A stretch of 15,518 bases of DNA from an uncultured Eubacterium sp. (GCA_900545725.1 URAI01000058.1:1-15518); one strand, 5' to 3'; numbered from the stretch's first letter, positions 6,606-13,085 are shown. Program-made: numbers and translations. The notes: generated from the letters alone by a model not told the origin.

Positions 6606-7811
6606 ATGGATTTAAAGGGATATAAAAGAGTCAAAAAAGTAGATATAAAAGGATGGCTGCTACGAGGCAATGCGGTAATATATGCATTTATTCTGATTGT
6701 TTTCATAGCAGCTATTATTTTTATGTTTAATACAGTTGGTTCAATGTTTACAGAAAAAAGTGATGATAATATAGAAAATATTACAGATGAGTCGGTATCA
6801 TATGTAGCTGATAACCAGTCATATAAGATAAGTATTAATAAAACAGAGAATTTTGTAACGATTTATAAGATGGAGTCAGATGGCAGTTTTAATAATCCTT
6901 ATAAGACATTCAGATGTTCAGTAAGTTCAGATGTACATACAGGAGAGACTAAGATTAATGAGAAGTATGTATGGAGAAGACTTAGTGATAATGTGTATGG
7001 TCATTATACAACAGGCCTTGCTAATCAGGCATATATACATTCTGTACCATATCATTCGCAGAGTAATGCCGATCTTATAGCGTCGGCTTATAATAATCTT
7101 GGAAATGAAGCAAAGCTTGGATATATATATCTTGCCGTTGCAGATGCTAAGTGGATATATGAGAATTGTGGAATTAATTCTGTAGTCGATATATATGAAC
7201 AAAAGGGTGAGCAGCCATTGATTGCGTTAAATGAATTTTCAAAGATACCGGAAGACAGTAAGTATGATCCGACTGATAATGTAAGGGCTTCAGCGGATGG
7301 TAAGGTAGATACTAAGATAGATTATATGACAGGTGTTGATAATTGTACTGTGCATGTTGGTGAAGCATTTGACAGATGGGCTGGTGTATATGCAGTGGAT
7401 ATGAATAGAAAGGATATTACTTCATATATTACGATTACTGGTGAACTTGATTTATCAACTCCGGGAACATATGTGCTTATATATCATCTGGAAGATAATT
7501 ATGGAACAAACCTTGCATATTGGAGATATATAACTGTTATAGATGGAACGGAAAACGAGACCACAGATAATCAGGAGACGCAGCAGGAAAGTACACAGCA
7601 GACAGGTACTGTACAGAGTGAGACGACACAGGCAGTCCAGACACAGCCTGTAACCCAGGCAGTGCAGCCAACTACGCAGAGTATGGAGAATACACAGCAG
7701 ACAGTAACCCGGCCAGAGGTGAATACGACAGCACCTGTTGTAACCCAGCCTGTGCAGACGACAACTGCATCTGGCAATATTATTACACAATCGGCAGGAA
7801 TTACTAACTGA
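6606..7811 (+). CDS. Membrane-anchored YkuD-like (L,D-transpeptidase fold) protein lacking catalytic Cys, with Ig-like domain and T/Q-rich tail
   Basis: The protein is 401 residues. One transmembrane helix (about 24-41) leaves the rest outside the cell. Residues about 70-198 read like a YkuD L,D-transpeptidase: an opening KISINKTENFVTIYK strand, YIHSVPYHSQSNADL (143-157) and the tail LAVADAKWIYENCGINSVVDIYE. The catalytic SHGC(I/V)RL motif is replaced by KLGYIYL (170-176), so the cysteine is Tyr173 and the arginine is Tyr175. H145 of the IHS motif remains. Residues about 231-313 resemble a DUF5011/bacterial Ig-like beta domain, and 314-401 is a low-complexity Thr/Gln/Val tail like a cell-wall spacer. 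No LPXTG sorting signal is seen. Loss of transpeptidase activity is inferred; a peptidoglycan-binding or scaffolding role is possible. The Shine-Dalgarno is weak (AGAGTGA). Confidence 0.78.
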   Translation: MDLKGYKRVKKVDIKGWLLRGNAVIYAFILIVFIAAIIFMFNTVGSMFTEKSDDNIENITDESVSYVADNQSYKISINKTENFVTIYKMESDGSFNNPYKTFRCSVSSDVHTGETKINEKYVWRRLSDNVYGHYTTGLANQAYIHSVPYHSQSNADLIASAYNNLGNEAKLGYIYLAVADAKWIYENCGINSVVDIYEQKGEQPLIALNEFSKIPEDSKYDPTDNVRASADGKVDTKIDYMTGVDNCTVHVGEAFDRWAGVYAVDMNRKDITSYITITGELDLSTPGTYVLIYHLEDNYGTNLAYWRYITVIDGTENETTDNQETQQESTQQTGTVQSETTQAVQTQPVTQAVQPTTQSMENTQQTVTRPEVNTTAPVVTQPVQTTTASGNIITQSAGITN

Positions 7812-7859
7812 TAATAAACTAATAATAAGCTGATAATCGACTGACATTCTATATATTGG

Positions 7860-7884
7860 AATAATATTATAAAAGAATATTATT
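7860..7884 (+). terminator. AT-only hairpin after the pseudo-transpeptidase gene
   Basis: AATAATATT (7860-7868) and AATATTATT (7876-7884) form a perfect 9-bp stem with a 7-nt loop, followed by TTATAAT. The stem contains no G-C pairs, so termination would be weak. The stop region before it has TGATAATAA, three stop codons in a row. Confidence 0.35.
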
Positions 7885-7945
7885 TTATAATAGTCAATGA
7901 TATAGGTAAAATAGTATTTCCTGTGAAAACAATATTATTAAACAA

Positions 7946-7969
7946 CAGTATTTTTATCAGTATTTTTAA
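7946..7969 (+). repeat. Tandem 12-bp repeat
   Basis: CAGTATTTTTAT (7946-7957) is followed directly by CAGTATTTTTAA (7958-7969), with 11 of 12 positions the same. It lies in the gene-free stretch between 7812 and 8169, just before the long inverted repeat. Confidence 0.7.
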
Positions 7970-7972
7970 AGG

Positions 7973-8062
7973 AAAGCTTATATGAAGATGTCTAGCAGAT
8001 ATTTTATATAAATGATAATATTAATTTATATGATATATCTGCAGATGTTTCATATAAGCTTT
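7973..8062. repeat. 90-bp imperfect inverted repeat (MITE-like or terminator hairpin)
   Basis: The outer arms AAAGCTTATATGAA (7973-7986) and TTCATATAAGCTTT (8049-8062) are perfectly complementary. Inner arms continue after a short mismatch (GCAGATAT against ATATCTGC, then ATATAAAT against ATTTATAT). The right arm runs into TTTTT (8060-8064), so transcripts from the left could terminate here. No clear target-site duplication is visible. Confidence 0.7.
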
Positions 8063-8080
8063 TTATATTATAATTAATGG

Positions 8081-8109
8081 TTTTTATTTTAATAAATTCA
8101 TGTTATACT
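8081..8109 (+). promoter_or_regulatory. Extended -10 promoter for the symporter gene
   Basis: TGTTATACT (8101-8109) is an extended -10 element. A weak -35 (TTTTTA, 8081-8086) lies 17 bp upstream. A small GGGTGT/ATACCC hairpin (about 8139-8154) sits just before the ribosome binding site in the leader. Confidence 0.5.
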
Positions 8110-8169
8110 ATAAAAGATTTGTAAAATGAGAGAGAAAAGGGTGTTAAAATACCCGGAATGGAGAGTAAT

Positions 8170-9699
8170 ATGTCACAATTTATTATTATGGCTGCGATAA
8201 TATTATATCTTGCAGTCATGCTTGGTGTTGGCGTTATATGTTCAAAAAAAAATAATAACGTTGACGATTTTTATCTGGGCGGAAGAAAGCTTGGACCATT
8301 TGTAACAGCAATGAGTGCAGAGGCATCGGATATGAGCAGCTGGCTTCTTATGGGACTTCCGGGAGTTGCATATATTTCAGGAATTGCAGATGCATTCTGG
8401 ACTGCATTGGGACTTGCAATTGGAACATATATCAACTGGCTTATTGTAGCTAAAAGAATCAGAAAGTATTCACAGGCATATGATGTCGTAACAATACCAG
8501 ATTTCTTTTCTAAAAGATTTGGTGATGATAAGAATATTCTGACAGTTATTGCCGCATTGATGATTATATTATTTTTTATACCGTATACAGCATCAGGGTT
8601 TTCAGCATGTGGTAAGCTGTTTTCAAGCCTTTTTGGTGTAAATTACATGACTGCAATGATTATAAGTGCTGCAATAATAGTTGCATATTGTGCAATGGGT
8701 GGATTCCTTGCAGCGAGTACAACCGACCTTATACAGAGTATAGTTATGACAATTGCATTATTTATAGTAGTTTTGTTTGGAATAAATGTTGCCGGTGGTA
8801 TGGATGCAGTTATTGATAACGCAAAAGAACTTCCTGGATATCTTAATCTTACACAGAATTATTCAGCAGCTACAGGCACAGCAGTTGAATATAATGCATT
8901 ATCAATTGCATCTACACTTGCATGGGGACTTGGATACTTTGGTATGCCTCATATTCTGTTAAGATTTATGGCGATTGAGGATGAGAAGAAGCTTAAGACA
9001 TCACGAAGAGTAGCATCAATATGGGTTGTCATTTCACTTGGTGTAGGTGTATTTATCGGTGTCGTAGGTAATGCCATGTCTAAAGTGGGAGCCATTGAAG
9101 TTCTTGAAGGAAAGAGTCAGGCAGAGACTATTATTGTAAGAATAGCACATCTTCTTAGTACATATGGAATACTTCCTGCAATATGCGCCGGTGTTATACT
9201 TGCCGGAATACTTGCTGCTACTATGTCAACGGCAGATTCACAGCTTCTTGCTTCAGCATCCAGTGTGTCACAGAATATTTTACAGGAATTTTTTGGTGTC
9301 AGACTCACAGAGAAAAAATCAATGGTTGTTGCAAGGACAACTGTTATAATTATATCTGTTATTGCAATACTCCTTGCAAGCGACCCAAACAGTTCTGTAT
9401 TTGAAATAGTATCATTTGCATGGGCAGGTTTTGGTGCGACTTTTGGACCTGTTGTGCTTATATCACTATTTTGGAAAGGTGCTAATAAGTATGGTGTAAT
9501 GGCAGGAATGTTATCAGGTGGTATTATGATATTTGTATGGAAATATATCATATCCCAATTTGGTGGAATATTTAAGATATATGAACTTCTTCCTGCATTT
9601 ATTGTGGCTTTAGTTGTAATTATTGTTGTAAGTATGGCAACAGGAGGACCTGAACAGAAGGTCGTTGATAAATTCAATGAAGTAAGACATTCAAAGTAG
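8170..9699 (+). CDS. putP: PutP-family sodium:solute (proline) symporter
   Basis: The protein is 509 residues, matching PutP length, with about 12-13 hydrophobic segments typical of the SSS family. Early signatures are DDFYLGGRKLGPFVTAMSA (32-50) and EASDMSSWLLMGLPG (51-65), the PutP-type first-helix region with the sodium-coordinating S/D residues. The later ATMSTADSQLLASASS segment is the conserved TM9 (TM8 of the LeuT-like core) sodium-site region. The likely role is Na+-coupled uptake of L-proline; substrate is inferred from family resemblance. ATG 8170 follows GGAGA (8160-8164), and the in-frame ATG 8158 overlaps that ribosome binding site. The gene appears monocistronic, bounded by its own promoter and a long hairpin after the stop. 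Confidence 0.9.
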   Translation: MSQFIIMAAIILYLAVMLGVGVICSKKNNNVDDFYLGGRKLGPFVTAMSAEASDMSSWLLMGLPGVAYISGIADAFWTALGLAIGTYINWLIVAKRIRKYSQAYDVVTIPDFFSKRFGDDKNILTVIAALMIILFFIPYTASGFSACGKLFSSLFGVNYMTAMIISAAIIVAYCAMGGFLAASTTDLIQSIVMTIALFIVVLFGINVAGGMDAVIDNAKELPGYLNLTQNYSAATGTAVEYNALSIASTLAWGLGYFGMPHILLRFMAIEDEKKLKTSRRVASIWVVISLGVGVFIGVVGNAMSKVGAIEVLEGKSQAETIIVRIAHLLSTYGILPAICAGVILAGILAATMSTADSQLLASASSVSQNILQEFFGVRLTEKKSMVVARTTVIIISVIAILLASDPNSSVFEIVSFAWAGFGATFGPVVLISLFWKGANKYGVMAGMLSGGIMIFVWKYIISQFGGIFKIYELLPAFIVALVVIIVVSMATGGPEQKVVDKFNEVRHSK

Positions 9700-9706
9700 A
9701 TTAGTT

Positions 9707-9819
9707 AATAGTGGTGCGAATAAATGTATTCTTTAAGCAATGTGAGGGCTAAGCTATTCAGATTAGAAACAGCTAAGCTCTTAACATATTTTAAGAAATA
9801 TACATTCCGCACCACTATT
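9707..9819. repeat. 113-bp long imperfect hairpin between the symporter and the RsmH-like gene
   Basis: AATAGTGGTGCG (9707-9718) pairs perfectly with CGCACCACTATT (9808-9819). Complementarity continues inward with small bulges (AATGTATTCTTTAA against TTAAGAAATATACATT). It ends in a third helix, GAGGGCTAAGCT with AGCTAAGCTCTT, around the loop ATTCAGATTAGAAAC. The stem starts eight bases after the symporter stop and is followed by TTGATATAGTGTTTTT. It could be a MITE-like element or a large terminator or processing structure. Confidence 0.75.
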
Positions 9820-9889
9820 TTGATATAGTGTTTTTGGAAGAATATTACGAACTAACAGTAATGAGATTGTAAAAATAATGGAGATTAGT

Positions 9890-10963
9890 ATGATTGATGA
9901 AAATATTAATAAAAATAATGAAGTGAAGCCTGTACATAAAAGACGTGTAAGATATAAAGGAACTCATCCAACAAAATATAGTGAGAAGTATAAAGAACTT
10001 CAGCCGGAAAAGTATAAGGATACTATTAAGAAGGTTATAAGCAAAGGAAGTACACCGGCTGGCATGCATATATCCATAATGGTAAATGAGATTCTTGATT
10101 TTCTTAATATACAGCCGGGACAGAGAGGACTTGATGCTACATTAGGATATGGTGGACATACGACAAAGATGATGGAATGTCTTAAGGGCGAGGGGCATAT
10201 GTATGCACTTGATGTCGATCCAATAGAGATAGAAAAGACTAAGAAAAGACTTGCAGACAGAGGATTCGGTGAAGATATTCTTACTGTTATAAATACTAAT
10301 TTTGCCAATATAGCAGATGTATCTGAAAAATACGGGAAGTTCAATTTCATGCTTGCAGACCTTGGCGTATCGTCAATGCAGATTGATAACCCTGAGCGGG
10401 GATTTTCATATAAGACGGACGGACCTCTTGATTTAAGACTTAATCCACAAAAGGGTGTAAGTGCGGCTGAAAGACTTAAAGAAGTTACACGCGAAGAATT
10501 TGAGGGAATGATGGTTGAAAATTCTGATGAACCATATGCAACAGAGATTTCAAGGACTGTTATGTCACATTTAAGAAAAGGTAAAAAAATAGATACGACT
10601 AAGGATTTGTATAACTGTATCGAAGAAGCACTTGCATTTATACCGGAAAAAGAAAGAAAAGAAGCGGTAAAAAAGTCATGCCAGCGTGTATTTCAGGCAT
10701 TAAGAATAGATGTCAACAGTGAATTTGAGGTGTTAGACCAGTTCTTAGAAAGTCTTCCATCAGTGCTTGAACCGGGTGGACGTGTGGCAATACTTACTTT
10801 CCATTCAGGCGAGGACAGAATGGTTAAAAAGTCTTTTAAGAGATTCTTAAAAGAAGGCGTATACAGTGAGATAGCACAGGATGTAATAAGACCATCAGCA
10901 CAGGAGTGTATTGATAATCCGAGGGCAAGGTCTACTAAGATGCGTTGGGCTGTAAGGGCTTAA
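9890..10963 (+). CDS. RsmH/MraW-family SAM-dependent methyltransferase, paralog-like with N-terminal extension
   Basis: The protein is 357 residues. SAM-binding motifs are LDATLGYGGHT (81-91), ALDVDP (106-111) and ADLGVSSMQIDNPERGFSY (156-174). Further RsmH signatures are DGPLDLRL (177-184), FQALRIDVN (268-276), FHSGEDRMVK (304-313) and RARSTKMRWAV (345-355). Canonical RsmH methylates N4 of C1402 in 16S rRNA and begins close to the HIPVL segment. Here the equivalent HISIMVNEIL starts at residue 60, after a basic extension (KRRVRYKG...). No mraZ, ftsL or ftsI is adjacent, so this may be the stand-alone RsmH-like paralog found in some Firmicutes rather than the dcw-cluster copy. Its target is uncertain. 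ATG 9890 is chosen because GGAGA overlaps ATG 9878. Confidence 0.85.
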   Translation: MIDENINKNNEVKPVHKRRVRYKGTHPTKYSEKYKELQPEKYKDTIKKVISKGSTPAGMHISIMVNEILDFLNIQPGQRGLDATLGYGGHTTKMMECLKGEGHMYALDVDPIEIEKTKKRLADRGFGEDILTVINTNFANIADVSEKYGKFNFMLADLGVSSMQIDNPERGFSYKTDGPLDLRLNPQKGVSAAERLKEVTREEFEGMMVENSDEPYATEISRTVMSHLRKGKKIDTTKDLYNCIEEALAFIPEKERKEAVKKSCQRVFQALRIDVNSEFEVLDQFLESLPSVLEPGGRVAILTFHSGEDRMVKKSFKRFLKEGVYSEIAQDVIRPSAQECIDNPRARSTKMRWAVRA

Positions 10964-10986
10964 GGTTATTGAACGTGGAGATTAGT

Positions 10987-11019
10987 GTGAAAAATAAACA
11001 AGGCAGATTATTTTATTAA
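10987..11019 (+). other. 10-codon mini-ORF with a good ribosome binding site
   Basis: GTGGAGATTAGTGTG (10975-10989) repeats the local start-site pattern, then ten codons (VKNKQGRLFY) and TAA. The 17-bp run GATTAGTGTGAAAAATA is also found at the rluD start (4803-4819). It could be the truncated 5' end of a lost gene or a leader peptide. No function is recognised. Confidence 0.3.
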
Positions 11020-11067
11020 CAGTTCATGTGAAATTGTATAAGTTGAATGTTAAATTGGGAAAAATAG

Positions 11068-11096
11068 TTGACATATGCTGGCAATGATTGTAAACT
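11068..11096 (+). promoter_or_regulatory. Candidate upstream bioY promoter
   Basis: TTGACA (11068-11073), a 17-bp spacer and TAAACT (11091-11096). The -10 overlaps the left half of the BirA-type operator. Confidence 0.55.
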
Positions 11097-11120
11097 ATAA
11101 CAAGTGAACAGGTTGACAAT
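11087..11120. promoter_or_regulatory. BirA-type biotin repressor operator upstream of bioY
   Basis: ATTGTAAAC (11087-11095) and GTTGACAAT (11112-11120) form an inverted repeat, 8 of 9 positions symmetric, separated by 16 bp. This matches the known BirA operator architecture (TTGTAAAC-like half-sites around a 14-16 bp spacer) in front of biotin genes. It overlaps both candidate promoters, which suits repression when biotinyl-AMP-loaded BirA binds. The regulator itself is not in the window. Confidence 0.8.
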
Positions 11121-11127
11121 TAAAAGC

Positions 11128-11136
11128 TGATATAAT
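11128..11136 (+). promoter_or_regulatory. Candidate downstream bioY promoter (extended -10)
   Basis: TGATATAAT is a perfect extended -10 element with no good -35. The right half of the BirA-type operator would occupy its spacer, so it too would be blocked by the repressor. Confidence 0.45.
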
Positions 11137-11236
11137 ATGTATATTATAGAGATATACAATATGTGAGCGAATCTTGATTAAAAGCAAGTTAATGATGTAA
11201 TAGCGATATAATAATATCAGAATTAACACATTGAGT

Positions 11237-11263
11237 TATAAGCTGTTTATATAACAGCTTATA
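11237..11263 (+). repeat. Perfect hairpin in the bioY leader
   Basis: TTATAAGCTGTT-type arms: 11237-11247 and 11253-11263 form an 11-bp perfect stem with loop TATAT. It lies 48 bp before the start codon and overlaps an upstream in-frame ATG (11263). There is no T-run, so an RNA-stability or second regulatory role is more likely than termination. Confidence 0.6.
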
Positions 11264-11310
11264 TGAATATAGTAATTGCCAGCCAATATATTATCAGAAT
11301 GGAGAAGGTT

Positions 11311-11871
11311 ATGAAAGAGAAAAAAACCAGTATTTACAACATTGCATTTATGGGACTTATGACGGCGGTCATGTGTATTCTTGGACCGTTGTCTTTGCCA
11401 ATTGGACCTGTGCCGATATCACTTACTAATCTTGTATTGTATTTTACAGTATTTGTTATAGGGACTAAGGCTGGACTTGGAAGTTATTGCCTGTATCTTT
11501 TACTTGGTGCGATAGGACTTCCTGTATTCTCAGGCTATGCCGGTGGACTTGGTAAGCTTACAGGACCTACAGGCGGTTATCTTATTGGTTTCATTGCGAT
11601 GATTCTTATAGGTGGAATTATTATGGAGAAGACTAACAGGAATATCGTTGCTACATGTATAGCATGGGTTGTTGGAACTGCAGCTGCATATCTTTTTGGA
11701 ACTATATGGTTTGTATATTTAATGCATTGTTCTGTTATGTATGCACTTACAATATGTGTATTTCCATTTATAATAGGTGACATTGTAAAAATCATCGTTG
11801 GAACAATTCTTGGAAAAGAAGTAAGAAAAGCATTATCAAAAGCAGGAATAATCGGTGTTGCAAGGGCATAA
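11311..11871 (+). CDS. bioY: BioY biotin transporter, substrate-binding S component
   Basis: The protein is 186 residues, the usual BioY length, with about six membrane helices. Family signatures are the N-terminal IAFMGLMTAVMCILGPLSLP followed by IGPVPISLTN, then LGSYCLYLLLGAIGLPVFSG and the GGLGKLTGPTGGYLIGF segment. BioY captures biotin, usually as the S component of an ECF transporter; the EcfA/A'/T module is not encoded here and is presumably shared from elsewhere. ATG 11311 is selected from three in-frame ATGs (11263, 11299, 11311) because GGAGAAGG (11301-11308) directly precedes it. Control by BirA is strongly suggested by the operator upstream. No bioA/B/D/F genes are nearby, consistent with uptake rather than synthesis. 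Confidence 0.93.
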   Translation: MKEKKTSIYNIAFMGLMTAVMCILGPLSLPIGPVPISLTNLVLYFTVFVIGTKAGLGSYCLYLLLGAIGLPVFSGYAGGLGKLTGPTGGYLIGFIAMILIGGIIMEKTNRNIVATCIAWVVGTAAAYLFGTIWFVYLMHCSVMYALTICVFPFIIGDIVKIIVGTILGKEVRKALSKAGIIGVARA

Positions 11872-11899
11872 TTCAATTATATATATAGTGGATGAATAA

Positions 11900-11936
11900 T
11901 AATAACTCTTATCTGGTCTGCAGATAAGAGTTATTA
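11900..11936. terminator. Strong hairpin downstream of bioY
   Basis: Positions 11900-11915 and 11921-11936 (core ACTCTTATCTG / CAGATAAGAGT) form a 16-bp perfect stem with a 5-nt loop. It is followed by CTTATTACCCC, without a long U-run. It is the probable end of the bioY transcript. Confidence 0.65.
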
Positions 11937-11997
11937 CTTATTACCCCAATATTATGCTCACATTGAGATGAACCATAATGTCTAAAATCACCTATGA

Positions 11998-12111
11998 ACA
12001 GGCTCATGTGGAGTTAGACCTGATGATTCTGATATAATTAATTATTTTAATAACAAAAAGCTATATGGAAGAATGGAAGTTTTAAATCCAGATGTTGTAA
12101 TCGGACTTTGA
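11998..12111 (+). other. Unrecognised open fragment, possible gene relic
   Basis: A frame without a start codon stays open for 37 codons and ends with TGA at 12109-12111. Its last residues read KKLYGRMEVLNPDVVIGL, which look protein-like. An overlapping 19-codon frame from ATG 11978 (MSKITYEQAHVELDLMILI) ends at 12037. I recognise neither. Together they could be a frame-shifted remnant of a small gene in this 387-bp convergent intergenic region. Confidence 0.25.
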
Positions 12112-12140
12112 AAATATACATATCTTTTATATAGCTTTTT
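12055..12140. repeat. Inverted repeat with 12-bp perfect arms
   Basis: AAAAAGCTATAT (12055-12066) and ATATAGCTTTTT (12129-12140) are perfectly complementary, and partial pairing continues inward. The right arm ends in a T6 run, so it could act as a rightward terminator. The arm sequence loosely resembles the ends of the inverted repeat at 7973-8062. Confidence 0.55.
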
Positions 12141-12211
12141 TATAAATTCTGACTTGATGTTAAATATGCATAAACCTAAAAATATATAAATTTAAGTCTA
12201 TGCATGTAAAT

Positions 12212-12234
12212 GGCATGTTAATATGCCTTTTATT
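12212..12234. terminator. Small hairpin between the convergent genes
   Basis: GGCAT (12212-12216) pairs with ATGCC (12223-12227), followed by TTTTATT on the plus strand. The stem is only 5 bp. It lies just past the stop codon of the leftward isomerase gene and may serve either direction weakly. Confidence 0.35.
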
Positions 12235-12258
12235 ATATAGTTGTCTGAAAATCAGATA

Positions 12259-12900
12259 TTAAGCAAGTAATGTCTTAACGTATTCAGCTATTTCATCATT
12301 CTTGCAGTTAGCGAAGAATAGATCCTTGAACTTCTGTCCTGCTACGGCACCCTTTACAAGATCCTGATCAAGATCCTTTAAGATATCAACAAGGTTATCT
12401 CTGAAAGCTACAGCTCTTACGCCGTCAAGAATCTTCTTATTTCTCTGTTCTGGAACAACTCTTTCCTTAGGATATCCGCCACCTGGTTCTCCTTCAAATA
12501 ACTTCTCAAATACATACTGAAGGTTAAGTTCAGCACCCCAGCCAAAGCCCTTTGCAAATGGAAGTGCGATAGCATTACCATCATTAACCTGCATGAACAT
12601 ATAAGCATCAGATGGGTCAACAACATGTCCGCAAAGAACACCTGGGAATGAGTTAAGAGCTATCATAGCACCTTCACCTGTACCACAGCCTGTTACAACA
12701 AAATCAGCAGCACCGCTGTTGATTAAGATAGCAGCAAGGATACCATTCTGTACATATGTAAGCTGTTCCTTATCTTCTGCTGAGTACATACCGTAGTTAT
12801 CAACTGTATGACCTTTAGCTTCTGCAACACCTTTAAGTGCATTGTAAACGATGTCGTTTTTCGCAGCCTGGCTGTTTTCCATAATTAATGCAATTCTCAT
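12259..12900 (-). CDS. RpiB/LacA/LacB-family sugar-phosphate isomerase-like protein
   Basis: The protein is 213 residues. The N-terminal Rossmann-like region and GCGTGEGAMIALNSFPGV (71-88) correspond to the RpiB motif CGTGIGMSIAANK, with the catalytic-type cysteine at C72. GHVVDPSDAY (91-100) aligns with the usual HDPYSAR element. Differences are notable: the RpiB SDHAG motif is replaced by ENSQAAK, and the C terminus is about 60 residues longer. Aldose-ketose isomerisation of a phosphorylated sugar is therefore plausible, but the substrate is unknown. Codon use is unlike its neighbours: ATC, AAC, TAC and GCT are frequent where others use ATA, AAT and TAT, which suggests high expression. The Shine-Dalgarno is AGAGG, eight bases from ATG 12900, with a near-consensus promoter upstream. 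Confidence 0.82.
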   Translation of the reverse strand: MRIALIMENSQAAKNDIVYNALKGVAEAKGHTVDNYGMYSAEDKEQLTYVQNGILAAILINSGAADFVVTGCGTGEGAMIALNSFPGVLCGHVVDPSDAYMFMQVNDGNAIALPFAKGFGWGAELNLQYVFEKLFEGEPGGGYPKERVVPEQRNKKILDGVRAVAFRDNLVDILKDLDQDLVKGAVAGQKFKDLFFANCKNDEIAEYVKTLLA

Positions 12901-12960
12901 TATAAAAACCTCTTCTTTCTTAATAATAGATACCTGGATAATAAATACCCATATAAATTA

Positions 12961-12989
12961 ACTATAAGCAAAAATGCTGTTTTTGTCAA
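12961..12989 (-). promoter_or_regulatory. Strong promoter for the RpiB-like gene
   Basis: On the minus strand there is TTGACA (12989-12984), an exact 17-bp spacer and TATAGT (12966-12961). It lies about 60 bp upstream of the start codon and is the best promoter match in the window, in agreement with the gene's biased codon use. Confidence 0.8.
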
Positions 12990-13085
12990 GGATTGTGCGG
13001 CTTTGGTTTTTATATATGGTTTGTATTTTTATATGTTTTATTAATAGTTGTCAGGTTAATAAAGTATCCTTTTAATAAAATGACA

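Noticed and set aside
7455..7847. Cysteine-rich minus-strand ORFs opposite the T/Q-rich tail
   Set aside because: They are complements of repetitive ACA/CAG/GTA codons of the real gene; no start signals and no plausible protein family.
11263..11310. Longer BioY N terminus from ATG 11263
   Set aside because: The ATG lies in the 3' arm of a perfect hairpin without a Shine-Dalgarno; GGAGAAGG directly precedes ATG 11311, and the protein from there has the normal BioY length.
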